A DNA stretch of 64,000 bases from Scytonematopsis contorta HA4267-MV1. Lineage in GTDB: Bacteria > Cyanobacteriota > Cyanobacteriia > Cyanobacteriales > Nostocaceae. Position 1 is the stretch's first letter. Each line of letters begins with the position of its first letter. The notes beneath the pieces were generated by a model that did not search any database, had not been told where the DNA came from, and saw only the letters and a list, made by a program, of their open reading frames with translations. A program made the position numbers and the translations under genes. The stretch spans positions 1 through 64,000 of the forward strand of contig JAHHIC010000066.1 of NCBI GenBank assembly GCA_019359035.1. The letters run 5' to 3'. Positions 8,715 through 19,282 of the stretch are shown here, piece by piece.

Positions 8715-9737
8715 TTAAGCGTTTTCCTGTAGGGTTTGATACTGGGATTGAATTCTTTGTAGCACCTGGTTATCCACAGCTTCTTTAGCCATACGAATTC
8801 CATTAAAAATCGATGGGGCTTGGGAGCTACCATGAGCAATAATACAAATCCCGTCTACACCCAACAGTAAACCACCACCGTGTTCGGCATGGTCTACCCT
8901 TTGTTTAATTCGTTTCAGGTTTGGTTTTAAAATTGCGGTACCAATTTGTCCACGTAAACCCTGAGGTAATTCTTCCCGCAAGATTTGCAGTAAAACTTCC
9001 CCAACAGCTTCGGCAAATTTTAATAATACATTTCCCACAAAACCATCACAGACAATTACATCAAAATGACCAGAAAGGACATCACGACCTTCGGCATTGC
9101 CAGCAAAATTAATTAGAGAATTATCCCGTAACATTTGGTGAGTTCTAACAGCAGCATCGTTACCTTTGCTGTCTTCTTCACCGATATTTAATAAACCGAT
9201 TTTGGGTTGTTCAACGCCCAACACATATTGACTATAAACCGAACCCATAACAGCAAATTGCTCTAAAAATTTGGGACGGCAATCTACGTTGGCGCCAACG
9301 TCGAGTATCAACACTTGTTTGCTGGCTAATATGGTGGGAAAAACCGCTCCAATAGCAGGACGGTCAATACCATCAATTCGTCCCAAGCGGAGTAATGCGG
9401 ATGCCATTGCTGCTCCAGAATGACCGGCACTAAACACAGCATCAGCCTGCTTTTTTTTCACCAAATCCATAGCTACGTTAATAGAAGCCTTCCGTTTGCG
9501 GCGAATAGCGCTTAAAGGCTCCTCATCCATAGTGATGACTTCAGTCGCAGGAATTATCTCCACTTGCCCTACATTAGATTTTGATGGCAGGACTGACTCA
9601 ATTTGTTCAGGGTCACCCACCAACAAAATTTCCACACCTAGCTCTTCTCGTGCCCTGAGTGCGCCAGCCACGATTTCGCTAGGTGCGTTATCTCCTCCCA
9701 TTGCATCAATTGCAATGCGTACGCTAGTCGTTCCCAT
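8715..9737 (-). CDS. plsX: Phosphate acyltransferase PlsX
   Basis: RIAIDAMGGDNAPSEIVAGA, FSAGHSGAAMA, VCDGFVGNV. Confidence 0.96.
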   Translation of the reverse strand: MGTTSVRIAIDAMGGDNAPSEIVAGALRAREELGVEILLVGDPEQIESVLPSKSNVGQVEIIPATEVITMDEEPLSAIRRKRKASINVAMDLVKKKQADAVFSAGHSGAAMASALLRLGRIDGIDRPAIGAVFPTILASKQVLILDVGANVDCRPKFLEQFAVMGSVYSQYVLGVEQPKIGLLNIGEEDSKGNDAAVRTHQMLRDNSLINFAGNAEGRDVLSGHFDVIVCDGFVGNVLLKFAEAVGEVLLQILREELPQGLRGQIGTAILKPNLKRIKQRVDHAEHGGGLLLGVDGICIIAHGSSQAPSIFNGIRMAKEAVDNQVLQRIQSQYQTLQENA

Positions 9738-10168
9738 TGCTCACAGTTTTAGAAACCTTACAAATTTTACCAGAAGCTATTGAAGACTGCTCGTGCAACA
9801 TATACTTTCCAGCAAGCCTAACATAACATTAAACGTCCCCACTCCCCATTCCCCACTCCCCATTCCCAAAATTTTTTGTTGAAAAAAAACTGGAAACGGG
9901 TATAATCAACCAACATTGCCCTGACTTTTTAGCTGAATATTCGCGCATATTTTCGCGCATATTATTGTTACTTGCTGGGAAATTTGAAAAATTAGCCGGA
10001 AAAAGTATCTTTCATTTAGAAAAGAGTCGCTACTGGTGATTAAAAATTGTTATCCGCCCCACTTTCGTTCTCAAGAATTACCGGTTAACATTACCCAGTA
10101 CACGAAAACAGCTAAATATACTATCATAGCGCAAAAACATTGGTAAGCATCCACAATAGGAGTGAAGA

Positions 10169-11485
10169 ATGCTGGAATTGTTTGGTTCAGGCTTGATGAC
10201 CCTGTGGTTAGAAATGGCTGGGGTGCAGGTCAAACCTTTGGAGGCTATAGACGCTTTAACTTGGCAGACAGGCCCTAGCTTAGCTATTGCTTTTGACCCA
10301 AATCCAGTTGGGGCTACCACTGTACAGAAATATCTTGAAGGATTGGTCAAATCTAAGTTGATTGGGCCAGAACTTACTCCCAATCAGGGGATATGGATAC
10401 AGTCTGGTCCAATGTTGATGGCTAATCACCAAGGAACTACACCCCTTCCGGCTGCCTCTGTAACTAAGATTGCGACTTCCCTCGCTTCTTTCAACATACT
10501 AGGCCCAGACTTTCAATTTGAAACTTTAGTTAGCGCTACCGGACCAATACATAATGGTGTGTTAAAAGGTGATTTGGTAATTGCTGGCAATGGCGACCCA
10601 ATGTTAGTTTGGGAAGAAGGCATCGCCTTAGGAAATGCTCTAAATAAAATGGGGATTAAAGAAGTCAAAGGAAGTTTAATCGTTACAGGAAACTTTGCCT
10701 TTAATTTCCAACGAAACCCAGTGCTAGCTGGTCAGTTACTCAAGCAAGGACTAAACCACACTACTTGGCCTCGAGGAGTAGAGCTTCACCTCGCTAATAT
10801 GGTTAAAGGAACACCTAAACCACAAGTAGTAATTAAAGGTGATATAAAATTAGCAACAGCACCACCAGCAGGTAATGTACTGATACGTCATCGTTCTTTG
10901 CCTGTAAAACAAATCATCAACGAGATGAATGTTTTCAGTAACAACGATATCGCTCAAATGCTAGCAGACGCAGTAGGAGGGCATACAGTTGTTCAAGCAG
11001 AAGCCGCTAAACTAGCAAAAGTACCGCAATCAGAAATTCAATTAATCAACGGTTCTGGACTAGGAGTAGAAAATCGGATTTCCCCCAGAGCCGCTTGTGC
11101 GATGATAATGGCGCTACAAAGGATTGCAGCTCCTCATAACATGACCATATCAGATATGATGCCCACAGCTGGCTATGATTCACGTGGAACTACCCACGCG
11201 AGAACAATGCCAAAAGCAACACCTTTTAAAACGGGAACTTTACGGGATGTCAGCGCTTTAGCTGGGGTATTACCTACAAGAGACCGGGGTTTAGTTTGGT
11301 TTGCTATTATTAATCGCGGACCACAGGTAATGGCATTTCGGCAAGAACAAGATAAATTTTTAACCGAGTTACAGAAAAAACTACACGCAGGTCCTTCTTT
11401 TCCCAAAGCTATCGCTCCTCACTCTACACCTAAAAAGTCACCAGAGATGGGAGCAGAAAGTCGTATGGAAATCGTTAATCGATAA
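10169..11485 (+). CDS. dacB: D-alanyl-D-alanine carboxypeptidase/endopeptidase (PBP4, S13)
   Basis: SVTK, SNND and KTG motifs in S13 order. Confidence 0.9.
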   Translation: MLELFGSGLMTLWLEMAGVQVKPLEAIDALTWQTGPSLAIAFDPNPVGATTVQKYLEGLVKSKLIGPELTPNQGIWIQSGPMLMANHQGTTPLPAASVTKIATSLASFNILGPDFQFETLVSATGPIHNGVLKGDLVIAGNGDPMLVWEEGIALGNALNKMGIKEVKGSLIVTGNFAFNFQRNPVLAGQLLKQGLNHTTWPRGVELHLANMVKGTPKPQVVIKGDIKLATAPPAGNVLIRHRSLPVKQIINEMNVFSNNDIAQMLADAVGGHTVVQAEAAKLAKVPQSEIQLINGSGLGVENRISPRAACAMIMALQRIAAPHNMTISDMMPTAGYDSRGTTHARTMPKATPFKTGTLRDVSALAGVLPTRDRGLVWFAIINRGPQVMAFRQEQDKFLTELQKKLHAGPSFPKAIAPHSTPKKSPEMGAESRMEIVNR

Positions 11486-11530
11486 ATGGGGAGTGGGGAG
11501 TAGGGAATTGGGAGTGGGAAGTGGGAGTTA

Positions 11531-11640
11531 GTAATTGGTAATTGGTAATTGGTAATTGGTAATTGGTAATTGGTAATTGGTAATTGGTAATTAATCACTC
11601 CCTATTCCCCACTCCCCACTCCCCACTCCCCACTCCCTAT
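11531..11640. repeat. STRR (GGTAATT)n followed by (CCCCACT)n
   Basis: Direct reading. Confidence 0.95.
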
Positions 11641-12833
11641 TGTCGCGGTTGAGGAATAATTTCTGTCACAACTCTACGACCGGAATTACCACCAGTAACG
11701 CTAATGTTTTGGGTTTCAATATTACCTGTTGCTTTATCTCCTTTAAAAGTTAAAGGAGGGTCAACTTGTTGGTAGATTACATTATCAGTCGCTTCAATTA
11801 ACTTTTTATCTAAAAACCAAGTGAGCCTCTCTGACCTGAGTGACTGTTGACGTTGACCAACACTGTAAACGTTTCCTGTTAAATATACGGTTTTTTGTGG
11901 TATCTCTAATTTACTTTGATTCGCGGTCACCGTCAGATTTTCTGTACGGTGGAAAACGCGCACAGGTGTATTTGTAGTTACAACATCTTTTTTCAAATCC
12001 CAACTAGCTGTATTACTAGTAATTTGAATTGGTGGCTCAATTAACTCTATTCGAGTATTTTTAGTCACCGTAGCAACTTTTGTCTTTAAATTAATTTCCG
12101 CAGAATCCCCACTACCTCGGTCGGTTATTTGGTTGTTTGCTGCATAGCGGAACATTTGTATGGGACGAGAAGCAATTAATTTTTCTTCTTTCAGTCGCCA
12201 AAGTAATTGTTCGGTTCGCATTTGTAATGGCGGTTCCTTAGAATTAGCCACGACCCCACCAATAAATTCTACAGTCTGTTGACGGGTCTTAACTCTTGCT
12301 TCTTGCGCTACAGCTTGCAGTTGTTTATGATTACCATTGAGCTGGTTGCGGACAATCAACAAATCTTCTTTTGGACGCCACTCCAATTCGTTACCACGCA
12401 GTTGCACACCATTTTTGGGGTCAACAGCAATAATTTTCCCTTTGAGAAAAAGTTTTTGTGCGTTCCCTTCAATCTCCGCATTATCAGCTTTGATTTGGTA
12501 AACTACTTTGCCATCTTGATACAGTTCTCCATAGGGATTTTCCACCTGACCGCGTTTACTTTCCACCGTGTATTCGGCTTTTTGAGCTTGTACTCTCCAA
12601 ACTGGCCGTCCTGTATCATCAAATTCTTCTAGAACTCCTCCAAAAAAAGTTGAACTTGTTCCCTTTTTGGCAGCACTAGGAGAAGTAGTTGGTTTAGGAG
12701 TTTCTGGATTGGAACTGCTACAGCCAAATAATCCAAATAAAAGGTAAAAGGTGAAAGGTAAAAGATAAAGGATAAATAGCTTCCTTTTTTGCTTTTGCCT
12801 TCCCCTATCACTACTCATAAAAAGCAGTCTCAT
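11637..12833 (-). CDS. lptC: LptC-like LPS export lipoprotein
   Basis: Lipobox LFGC; repeated OstA/LptC-type beta-jellyroll segments. Confidence 0.75.
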   Translation of the reverse strand: MRLLFMSSDRGRQKQKRKLFILYLLPFTFYLLFGLFGCSSSNPETPKPTTSPSAAKKGTSSTFFGGVLEEFDDTGRPVWRVQAQKAEYTVESKRGQVENPYGELYQDGKVVYQIKADNAEIEGNAQKLFLKGKIIAVDPKNGVQLRGNELEWRPKEDLLIVRNQLNGNHKQLQAVAQEARVKTRQQTVEFIGGVVANSKEPPLQMRTEQLLWRLKEEKLIASRPIQMFRYAANNQITDRGSGDSAEINLKTKVATVTKNTRIELIEPPIQITSNTASWDLKKDVVTTNTPVRVFHRTENLTVTANQSKLEIPQKTVYLTGNVYSVGQRQQSLRSERLTWFLDKKLIEATDNVIYQQVDPPLTFKGDKATGNIETQNISVTGGNSGRRVVTEIIPQPRQ

Positions 12834-12870
12834 CTAAAACCTCCATTACCACCCGAGTTATGCAGGTAGT

Positions 12871-13509
12871 TTATTCTTGAATTTCCAGGTGATTATCTGC
12901 TTGACTTGGCTGTTCCAAAAAACTCATACCCCCTAATGGTCGATAGGGATAGCTTTGACGGGGTGTTTTTTGGATATCTTCTTTTATTGCTTCCAAATCA
13001 ATGTAGCGGTCACTAACATTGATTAAGCTGTCGCTAGTCATTGACCGCAAGCTGACAACTTCTACTCTGACTCCACGATAACTTACGGAGTTTACCGCGT
13101 AAGCTAAATCACCATCACCGCTGACTAAAACAGCGGTATCGTAAGAATCTACTAGCGCCATCATATCGACAGCAATTTCTACATCCAAGTTCGCTTTCTT
13201 TGAACCGTCTGGTAATTGTACCAAATCCTTCGCAATTACTCGGTAGCCATTACGACGCATCCACAATAAAAAGCCCTGCTGTTTCTCGTTGGTTCTATCT
13301 ACACCCGTGTAGAAAAAAGCCCGTAAAAGTCTAGACCCACTCGTTAAACGACACAACAGTTTTGTGTAGTCTATTTCTATACCTAACTGTAAAGCTGCAT
13401 AAAATAGATTTGAACCATCTATAAATATAGCGACCCGACCTCTATTCTCCAGTACTTGTTCCGGGGAGAATATTGAGTCGTCTTGTAAATTATTCAACAT
13501 TGTTGTCAT
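12871..13509 (-). CDS. NYN domain protein (LabA/DUF88-like)
   Basis: VAIFIDGSNLFYAA, KANLDVEIAVDMM, VLVSGDGDLAYAV. Confidence 0.85.
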   Translation of the reverse strand: MTTMLNNLQDDSIFSPEQVLENRGRVAIFIDGSNLFYAALQLGIEIDYTKLLCRLTSGSRLLRAFFYTGVDRTNEKQQGFLLWMRRNGYRVIAKDLVQLPDGSKKANLDVEIAVDMMALVDSYDTAVLVSGDGDLAYAVNSVSYRGVRVEVVSLRSMTSDSLINVSDRYIDLEAIKEDIQKTPRQSYPYRPLGGMSFLEQPSQADNHLEIQE

Positions 13510-13686
13510 ACCTCAGTTATTATCCTTGTTTAAATTGATACTATGAATTTTTTGTTACAAACTAGAAAGAGTCACTTATGATAATCTTTCAGGGCTAAAT
13601 AATTCAGCCCCGACAAATTTGAAAGAATCAGAGATAAATAAGGTTAAGTTTCCGCTCAATAAATTTCCCGGTTTGATTTGCCCTCA

Positions 13687-15285
13687 TCAGAGTGATTTGG
13701 GTTCAATCCGTTTAAATATCGGTTTTGGTTCCCCTAATTGCTGTTCGCTGCTGAGTAATCCCCAAGTTGCGTGTGTCATAAAAGGGGCTGATATTGCTGT
13801 TTGTACCTGGTCGTTAAAGTTAATCTCAAAGCCCAGTTGCTGGTATATATCGCTACTGATATTTGGAATCACTGGTGAGAGCAGATACGCAGCTAGCCTT
13901 ACTGATTCTAGAACGGCATACAGTACTTGTTCTACTGCTTGCATTTGTCCTTGTTTATACAATGACCAAGGGGCTTGTTCATCGATAAACTTATTGCTAG
14001 CTTGGGCTAACGAAAGGACAGATTTACAGGCTCGATTAAAAGCTAGTGTTTCATAAGCATTTTTTACTGTTTCCCCTAAGCCGTTGCCAATGGCTTTTAG
14101 TGAATTATCATCAGGTATATCCCTTGGTTGCACTTGCGGCATTTTGCCACCGCAATATTTTTTCACCATGTTCAATGTGCGATTTAGCAAATTCCCTAAA
14201 TCGTTTGCCAAATCTGCATTCAGAACATCGATGAATCTAACTTCATTAAAGTCCCCATCCTTGCCGAATTCTATTTCCTTAAGGAAGTAATAACGAACTG
14301 CATCGGAACTGTAGCTTTCAACTAACGTCACTGGGTCAATGGTGTTTCCTGAACTTTTTCCCATTTTTTGACCGTCTTTCGTCAAAAAGCCATGTCCAAA
14401 GAGTTTTTCTGGCAAAGGCAAACCAGCCGAGATTAACATCGCAGGCCAGTAAACTGCATGAAATCTTAAAATATCTTTACCAATCAGGTGTAGTTTTATT
14501 GGCCACCATTTAGCAAGGGCATTTTCTAAAGTGGGTTCTTCATCTGGTTCTAGTAAAGCTGTCACATAACCCAACAGTGCATCAAACCATACATATATAG
14601 TATGTTTCGGGTCGGTTGGGATTTCAAAACCCCAGTCTAAATTTACCCGCGAAATCGAAAAGTCCTGTAAGCCTTGTGAGACAAAGTTAAGGACTTCGTT
14701 TCGGCGACTTTCTGGCTGGATAAAATCCGGTCGTTCTTTATATAGTTGTTCTAATGTATTTTGGTATTTGGATAGACGGAAGAAGTAGTTTGATTCATCT
14801 CGCCATTCCACTTGTTTGTTGTTATGAATCGGACAGCGTTTTCCGGATAGGAGCTCACGTTCTTCTTTAAATTCCTCACAGGAAACGCAGTACCAGCCTT
14901 TTTGTTGTCCTAAGTAAATGTCCCCTTTTTTCCATACCAGGTCAAAAAATTCTTTAACTATCTCTTGGTGACGAGGTGCGGTAGTCCGACTAAAGCGGTC
15001 AAACTGAACGTCTAGCAGTTTCCATAATGTGACAAAATTCGGCACAATTTCATCACAAAACTCTTGTGGTTTTAGTCCTTTGTCCTCAGCGGTACGCTGA
15101 ATTTTTTGTCCGTGTTCGTCTGTTCCTGTAATTAACAGGACTTGATTCCCCAACAGCCTTTGAAATCTTGCTTGTACATCCGCCGCAATTGTTGTATAAG
15201 CGCTGCCTATATGAGGAACATCGTTTACGTAATATAAAGGCGTTGTCAGTGCAAATGTTTTTTGTGCTTTATTTTCTCGGTTCAT
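13687..15285 (-). CDS. metG: Methionyl-tRNA synthetase
   Basis: TTPLYYVNDVPHIGSAYTT (HIGH region), GHGFLTKDGQKMGKSSGN (KMSKS-like). Confidence 0.96.
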   Translation of the reverse strand: MNRENKAQKTFALTTPLYYVNDVPHIGSAYTTIAADVQARFQRLLGNQVLLITGTDEHGQKIQRTAEDKGLKPQEFCDEIVPNFVTLWKLLDVQFDRFSRTTAPRHQEIVKEFFDLVWKKGDIYLGQQKGWYCVSCEEFKEERELLSGKRCPIHNNKQVEWRDESNYFFRLSKYQNTLEQLYKERPDFIQPESRRNEVLNFVSQGLQDFSISRVNLDWGFEIPTDPKHTIYVWFDALLGYVTALLEPDEEPTLENALAKWWPIKLHLIGKDILRFHAVYWPAMLISAGLPLPEKLFGHGFLTKDGQKMGKSSGNTIDPVTLVESYSSDAVRYYFLKEIEFGKDGDFNEVRFIDVLNADLANDLGNLLNRTLNMVKKYCGGKMPQVQPRDIPDDNSLKAIGNGLGETVKNAYETLAFNRACKSVLSLAQASNKFIDEQAPWSLYKQGQMQAVEQVLYAVLESVRLAAYLLSPVIPNISSDIYQQLGFEINFNDQVQTAISAPFMTHATWGLLSSEQQLGEPKPIFKRIEPKSL

Positions 15286-16100
15286 GCAAAATGAATGAAT
15301 AATAATTTGTTAAATCTGCTTTTTGCCCTATTTTCAGAGCTAAAACCCCGCAATTATATAATATTGCTAGCGTATTTTCAAGCAACACCCTAATATTAAC
15401 AAATTTATTTTCTAAACAACTGTTTTATCAAAGGTATAAACTTTAAAGTTTTTTCCTGATAACCTATGTGACACTTGCTGCAATGACTATTTGTTGCTAA
15501 AACTACATTTTTTTTTCATAGAGTATTTTTTATGTCGCTTGTTGTCTTTGCTTATTTATGGATTGTTGCTTTTTGGTGGTATTGAATGCTGTCCCATCTC
15601 AAAAACTAATTTTTATTTAAGGAGATTGTGAGTAGGCTATTTTTCAAAACCTTTCAATAGTTATCTAATTACTTAAATCCTCCTTCTCGTAGAGCTGTTT
15701 AAGAATATCTAAAGTTTATAACTGTATATATAATACTTTGATTCATAGATTTTAGAATTAAATTCATTTTCATCCTTCGTAGTTTTACTAAGTAGTTTTA
15801 AAATCAGGCATTTACCTGCTTCTAATTCGTTAAATTCAACAAATCTAATCATAGATGTTGGATTTAGTAACTTAAGCTGCTATATACTTGTCTATTTCTC
15901 AGGAATGCTTTTTATTACACTACAGAAACAGCGCTTACCAGGTATTTAGTTTATTTTCATCTATGATGTGACACTTTGTGCATAAGTATTTACATGAGAT
16001 ATTTCTATCTTAAGGCAGTACTTACGTTCATAAAGAAATGTGAAAATAACATCAAGAAAACCAAATTATATTCATAAAAAATTATTATTACTTCATAAGC

Positions 16101-16826
16101 ATGAATTTCAATACTCCTCTGGATATTTCGCATTCTTTGCTGCAAGCGCTGTCCACCAAGATTTTTCGCTATTATGAAGACCGCATTCCCCAAGATGCAA
16201 GAGTACTAGTTGTCAGTAATCATCGTAGTTTTATGGATGCACCAGTTTTGATGGCAGCTTTAAATAAGCCAGTTAGATTTGCGTGTCATCACTACATGAG
16301 CCAAGTGCCAATTATGCGAGAATTTGTCATGGGACAACTTGGGTGTTTTCCCTTAGAAGTTAATGAACAACGTTCTAATAGTTTTTTTCAACAGTCACAA
16401 ATCTTGTTGCGAGCAAAACATGTGGTAGGCGTGTTTCCCGAAGGAGCACAACCGATGGTAAAGTTTAATCAACCTAACACAATGGGAGATTTCCAACGAG
16501 GCTTTGCCCATCTCGCATTACGAGCCGCTGTTGAAGATTTAACAATTTTACCAATTGCGATCGCCTCTATCGAAGAAATGAGTACGAGCGCCATACCCTT
16601 ACGATTACTAAATCTGTTTGACCCTTCAGAACCTTTGTTTAATCAACCGGGGATGCATCCACTGGTAATTTATAAACGTCTAGCGGTACTAGTTGGTCAC
16701 CCATATTGGATTACAAAACAGCACAGAGAAAAATATCAAGGTAAACAAGGAAGAAGCATGGTGACAGAAGTAACGCAACACTGTCACAGCGAAATTGCCA
16801 ATTTGTTAAGTGAAGGTTGCTACTAA
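16101..16826 (+). CDS. Lysophospholipid acyltransferase (PlsC superfamily)
   Basis: NHRSFMDAP and VGVFPEGAQP motifs. Confidence 0.82.
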   Translation: MNFNTPLDISHSLLQALSTKIFRYYEDRIPQDARVLVVSNHRSFMDAPVLMAALNKPVRFACHHYMSQVPIMREFVMGQLGCFPLEVNEQRSNSFFQQSQILLRAKHVVGVFPEGAQPMVKFNQPNTMGDFQRGFAHLALRAAVEDLTILPIAIASIEEMSTSAIPLRLLNLFDPSEPLFNQPGMHPLVIYKRLAVLVGHPYWITKQHREKYQGKQGRSMVTEVTQHCHSEIANLLSEGCY

Positions 16827-16859
16827 GAAAACCCCACCCCCAACCCCCTCCCCGTTTAC

Positions 16860-16975
16860 CTACTGTGTACACACATCTCAAAAAATCCCGAATCTCCCGT
16901 CTATTAAAGCCCCCTCACCCTGTTCGTGTAGTCCCACACGAACAGGGTTGGGGGATATTTGTGTGTACACGGTAG
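16860..16975. mobile_element. MITE-like element, family A TIR with a different interior
   Basis: CTACTGTGTACACACA...TGTGTGTACACGGTAG ends; 12-bp-stem hairpin at 16918-16947. Confidence 0.7.
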
Positions 16976-17133
16976 GCGCGCGGGGAGGGGGTTGGGGGTG
17001 GGGTTTTTAGGTTGGGGTGGAGTTCTGTTTTTTTAAGTATTAGGGAGGTCGAAAAATTTCTTAGTATAACTTTATCATTATTAATAGTGGCTTGATACCA
17101 CTGAGAACCAAACCGACCACTAACTTGCAGCTA

Positions 17134-17958
17134 ATGACTATACCCAAAATTAACCCAAAGCCTGTTTTTTTAACTCCTAAGCTTATACGACCGCAGTATC
17201 CATTATTTGTATATTTACCAGGGATGGATGGCACGGGTGAACTACTGCGTTGTCAAACGGAGGGTTTAGAAGCTTGTTTTGATGTTCGCTCTTTTGCGAT
17301 ACCCCGTAACGACCTCACAAGTTGGGACGATTTAGCCCATAACGTACTAAGTTTAATCCAGGCTGAATTAGAAAAAAATCCTCAACGTTCAGTTTATTTG
17401 TGTGGAGAGTCATTTGGTGGTTGCTTAGCACAAAAAGTTGCTACTTTAGCACCAGATTTATTTCATCGCATAATTTTAATTAACCCAGCCAGTAGTTACC
17501 ATTTACGTCCTTGGTATGATTGGGCATCCCAATTCATTTATATTGTGCCATCATCTTTATTTGATTTTGGGGCACTAGGTTTATTACCATTTTTAGCAGC
17601 TTTAGGAAGAATAAAACGAGATATTCGTCAAGAATTACTCAGAACAATGCGTTCTGTTCCATCGGAAACAGTTCTTTGGAGATTATCTTTAATTAAAGAA
17701 TTCCATATCAAAAATGAAAATTTATGTAATCTAAAGCAACCTGTTTTATTAATAGGAAGTGCTCTGGATAGACTTTTACCCTCTGTGCCAGAAGTTAGAC
17801 GTTTAATGGATATTCTACCTAATGCTAAAATTTTAGTTTTGCCGGATAGTGGACATGCTTGTTTGTTAGAAAATGATATTAATCTTTACGATATCTTACA
17901 AGAAAATAATTTTTTAGAAGCCGAATTGAAAGAAATTAGTTATTCTGAAAAAAAATGA
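17134..17958 (+). CDS. Alpha/beta hydrolase (PES/slr2103-like N-terminal domain type)
   Basis: VYLPGMDGTGELLRCQ, CGESFGGCLAQ (GxSxG), DSGHACLLE; ATG 17134 preferred over TTG 17092. Confidence 0.8.
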   Translation: MTIPKINPKPVFLTPKLIRPQYPLFVYLPGMDGTGELLRCQTEGLEACFDVRSFAIPRNDLTSWDDLAHNVLSLIQAELEKNPQRSVYLCGESFGGCLAQKVATLAPDLFHRIILINPASSYHLRPWYDWASQFIYIVPSSLFDFGALGLLPFLAALGRIKRDIRQELLRTMRSVPSETVLWRLSLIKEFHIKNENLCNLKQPVLLIGSALDRLLPSVPEVRRLMDILPNAKILVLPDSGHACLLENDINLYDILQENNFLEAELKEISYSEKK

Positions 17959-18093
17959 AATTCGCACTTTATAGATTTAAAATTACATAAAAAGAAATTA
18001 ATTTTAAAAAAATGCTCTTAATGGTGGATGCCAAAATACCTATTATTTCGCTAGAAATATAATAACAAACTAAGAGTTTTCAGGTAATGCAAA

Positions 18094-19215
18094 ATGGTAA
18101 ACCGACAGGAAGAAAAAGTAAAAGAAGTACCTATATCTAAAGAAAATAAACCAGGATTTTTCCAAAGTATAGTTCAAGCATTATGTAACTTAGGACAATC
18201 TGCCAGCGATAACAGTAAAGTTGCCGTAGAAACTGCAACTGGTGTCACGGAAGCAGCTAGTAAACAAAGCCACAAAATTATAGAACAAGCAACCCATACT
18301 GCTGGAGAAGTAGCTAATCGTTTAGGAGAGAATTGGCTCATCCGTAAAGTATCGGGAGTATTAAATTTAAATTGGCTGGTTGGTGCTGTTGATAGTGTTA
18401 ATTTACAAAAAGCTATAGAAGCGGTCAAAAAATTACAGCAAGAACATCCTTCGGAATCACCCAGCCAAATCTCCCATCGCATCATGGTAGAAAAAGCTGC
18501 GAAAGCTGGTTCGATTGGCTTAGCAACTAGTATTTTACCAGGAATAGCTGCTGCACTTTTTGCAATTGATTTGGCAGCGACTACAGAATTACAGTCGGAA
18601 ATGGTGTATCAGATTGCAAGTGCCTACGGATTAGATTCCAAAGACCCAGCACGGAAAGGTGAAGTTATAGCAATTTTTGGTTTAGCCTTAGGTGGTGGAA
18701 GACTATTAAAAGCAGCAGGTTTAGGCTTGCTGCGTAACATTCCCTTTGCTGGAGCCATTATTAGTGCAAGCTCCAACGCTACAATGGTATATTCTTTGGG
18801 TTATGCAGCCTGTAGATTTTATGAAGCCAAGCTAGACGCATCAAAGTCTTTAAATTCCGAAGAAACTTTAGAAGAGTTAAAGCAGGAAAGCGAAAAATAT
18901 CTAGAAACCGCTATAGCTCAAGAAGCAGTCATGGACCAAATTTTGGTTCATATGATTCTCACGACTTATCCCGAAAAAACTTGGGAACAAATTTTACCAG
19001 AATTACAAACTTTGCACCTGAGTTCTAATTCCTTAGAAGCTATTGCTCAAAATATAAAATCTCCCAAATCTCTAGATACACTTTTACAACAACTTAACCT
19101 TGACTTTGCTATACCTTTGCTGGCTCAGTGTTACAGAATTGCAGCTAGCAATGGTCAAATTACTCCAGAAGAAAAGCGAATTCTTGATGCGATAGAAGCT
19201 AAAACAAGCGCGTAA
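18094..19215 (+). CDS. EcsC-like protein with TerB-like C-terminal segment
   Basis: AAKAGSIGLATSILPGIAAALFAIDLAATTELQSEMVYQIASAYG; C-terminal IAASNGQITPEEKRILDAIE. Confidence 0.6.
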   Translation: MVNRQEEKVKEVPISKENKPGFFQSIVQALCNLGQSASDNSKVAVETATGVTEAASKQSHKIIEQATHTAGEVANRLGENWLIRKVSGVLNLNWLVGAVDSVNLQKAIEAVKKLQQEHPSESPSQISHRIMVEKAAKAGSIGLATSILPGIAAALFAIDLAATTELQSEMVYQIASAYGLDSKDPARKGEVIAIFGLALGGGRLLKAAGLGLLRNIPFAGAIISASSNATMVYSLGYAACRFYEAKLDASKSLNSEETLEELKQESEKYLETAIAQEAVMDQILVHMILTTYPEKTWEQILPELQTLHLSSNSLEAIAQNIKSPKSLDTLLQQLNLDFAIPLLAQCYRIAASNGQITPEEKRILDAIEAKTSA

Positions 19216-19256
19216 ACATAAATAAACCCCACCCCCAACGGTGACTCCCTGTTTAC

Positions 19257-19276
19257 CTACCGCGTACACACAAGTT
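19257..19276. repeat. Solo family-A TIR (CTACCGCGTACACACAAGTT)
   Basis: Matches the left TIR at 2906; no partner end found nearby. Confidence 0.6.
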
Positions 19277-19282
19277 GAATTA

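Noticed and set aside
13619-14056. Plus-strand ORF overlapping metG
   Set aside because: Antisense to the well-supported metG coding sequence.
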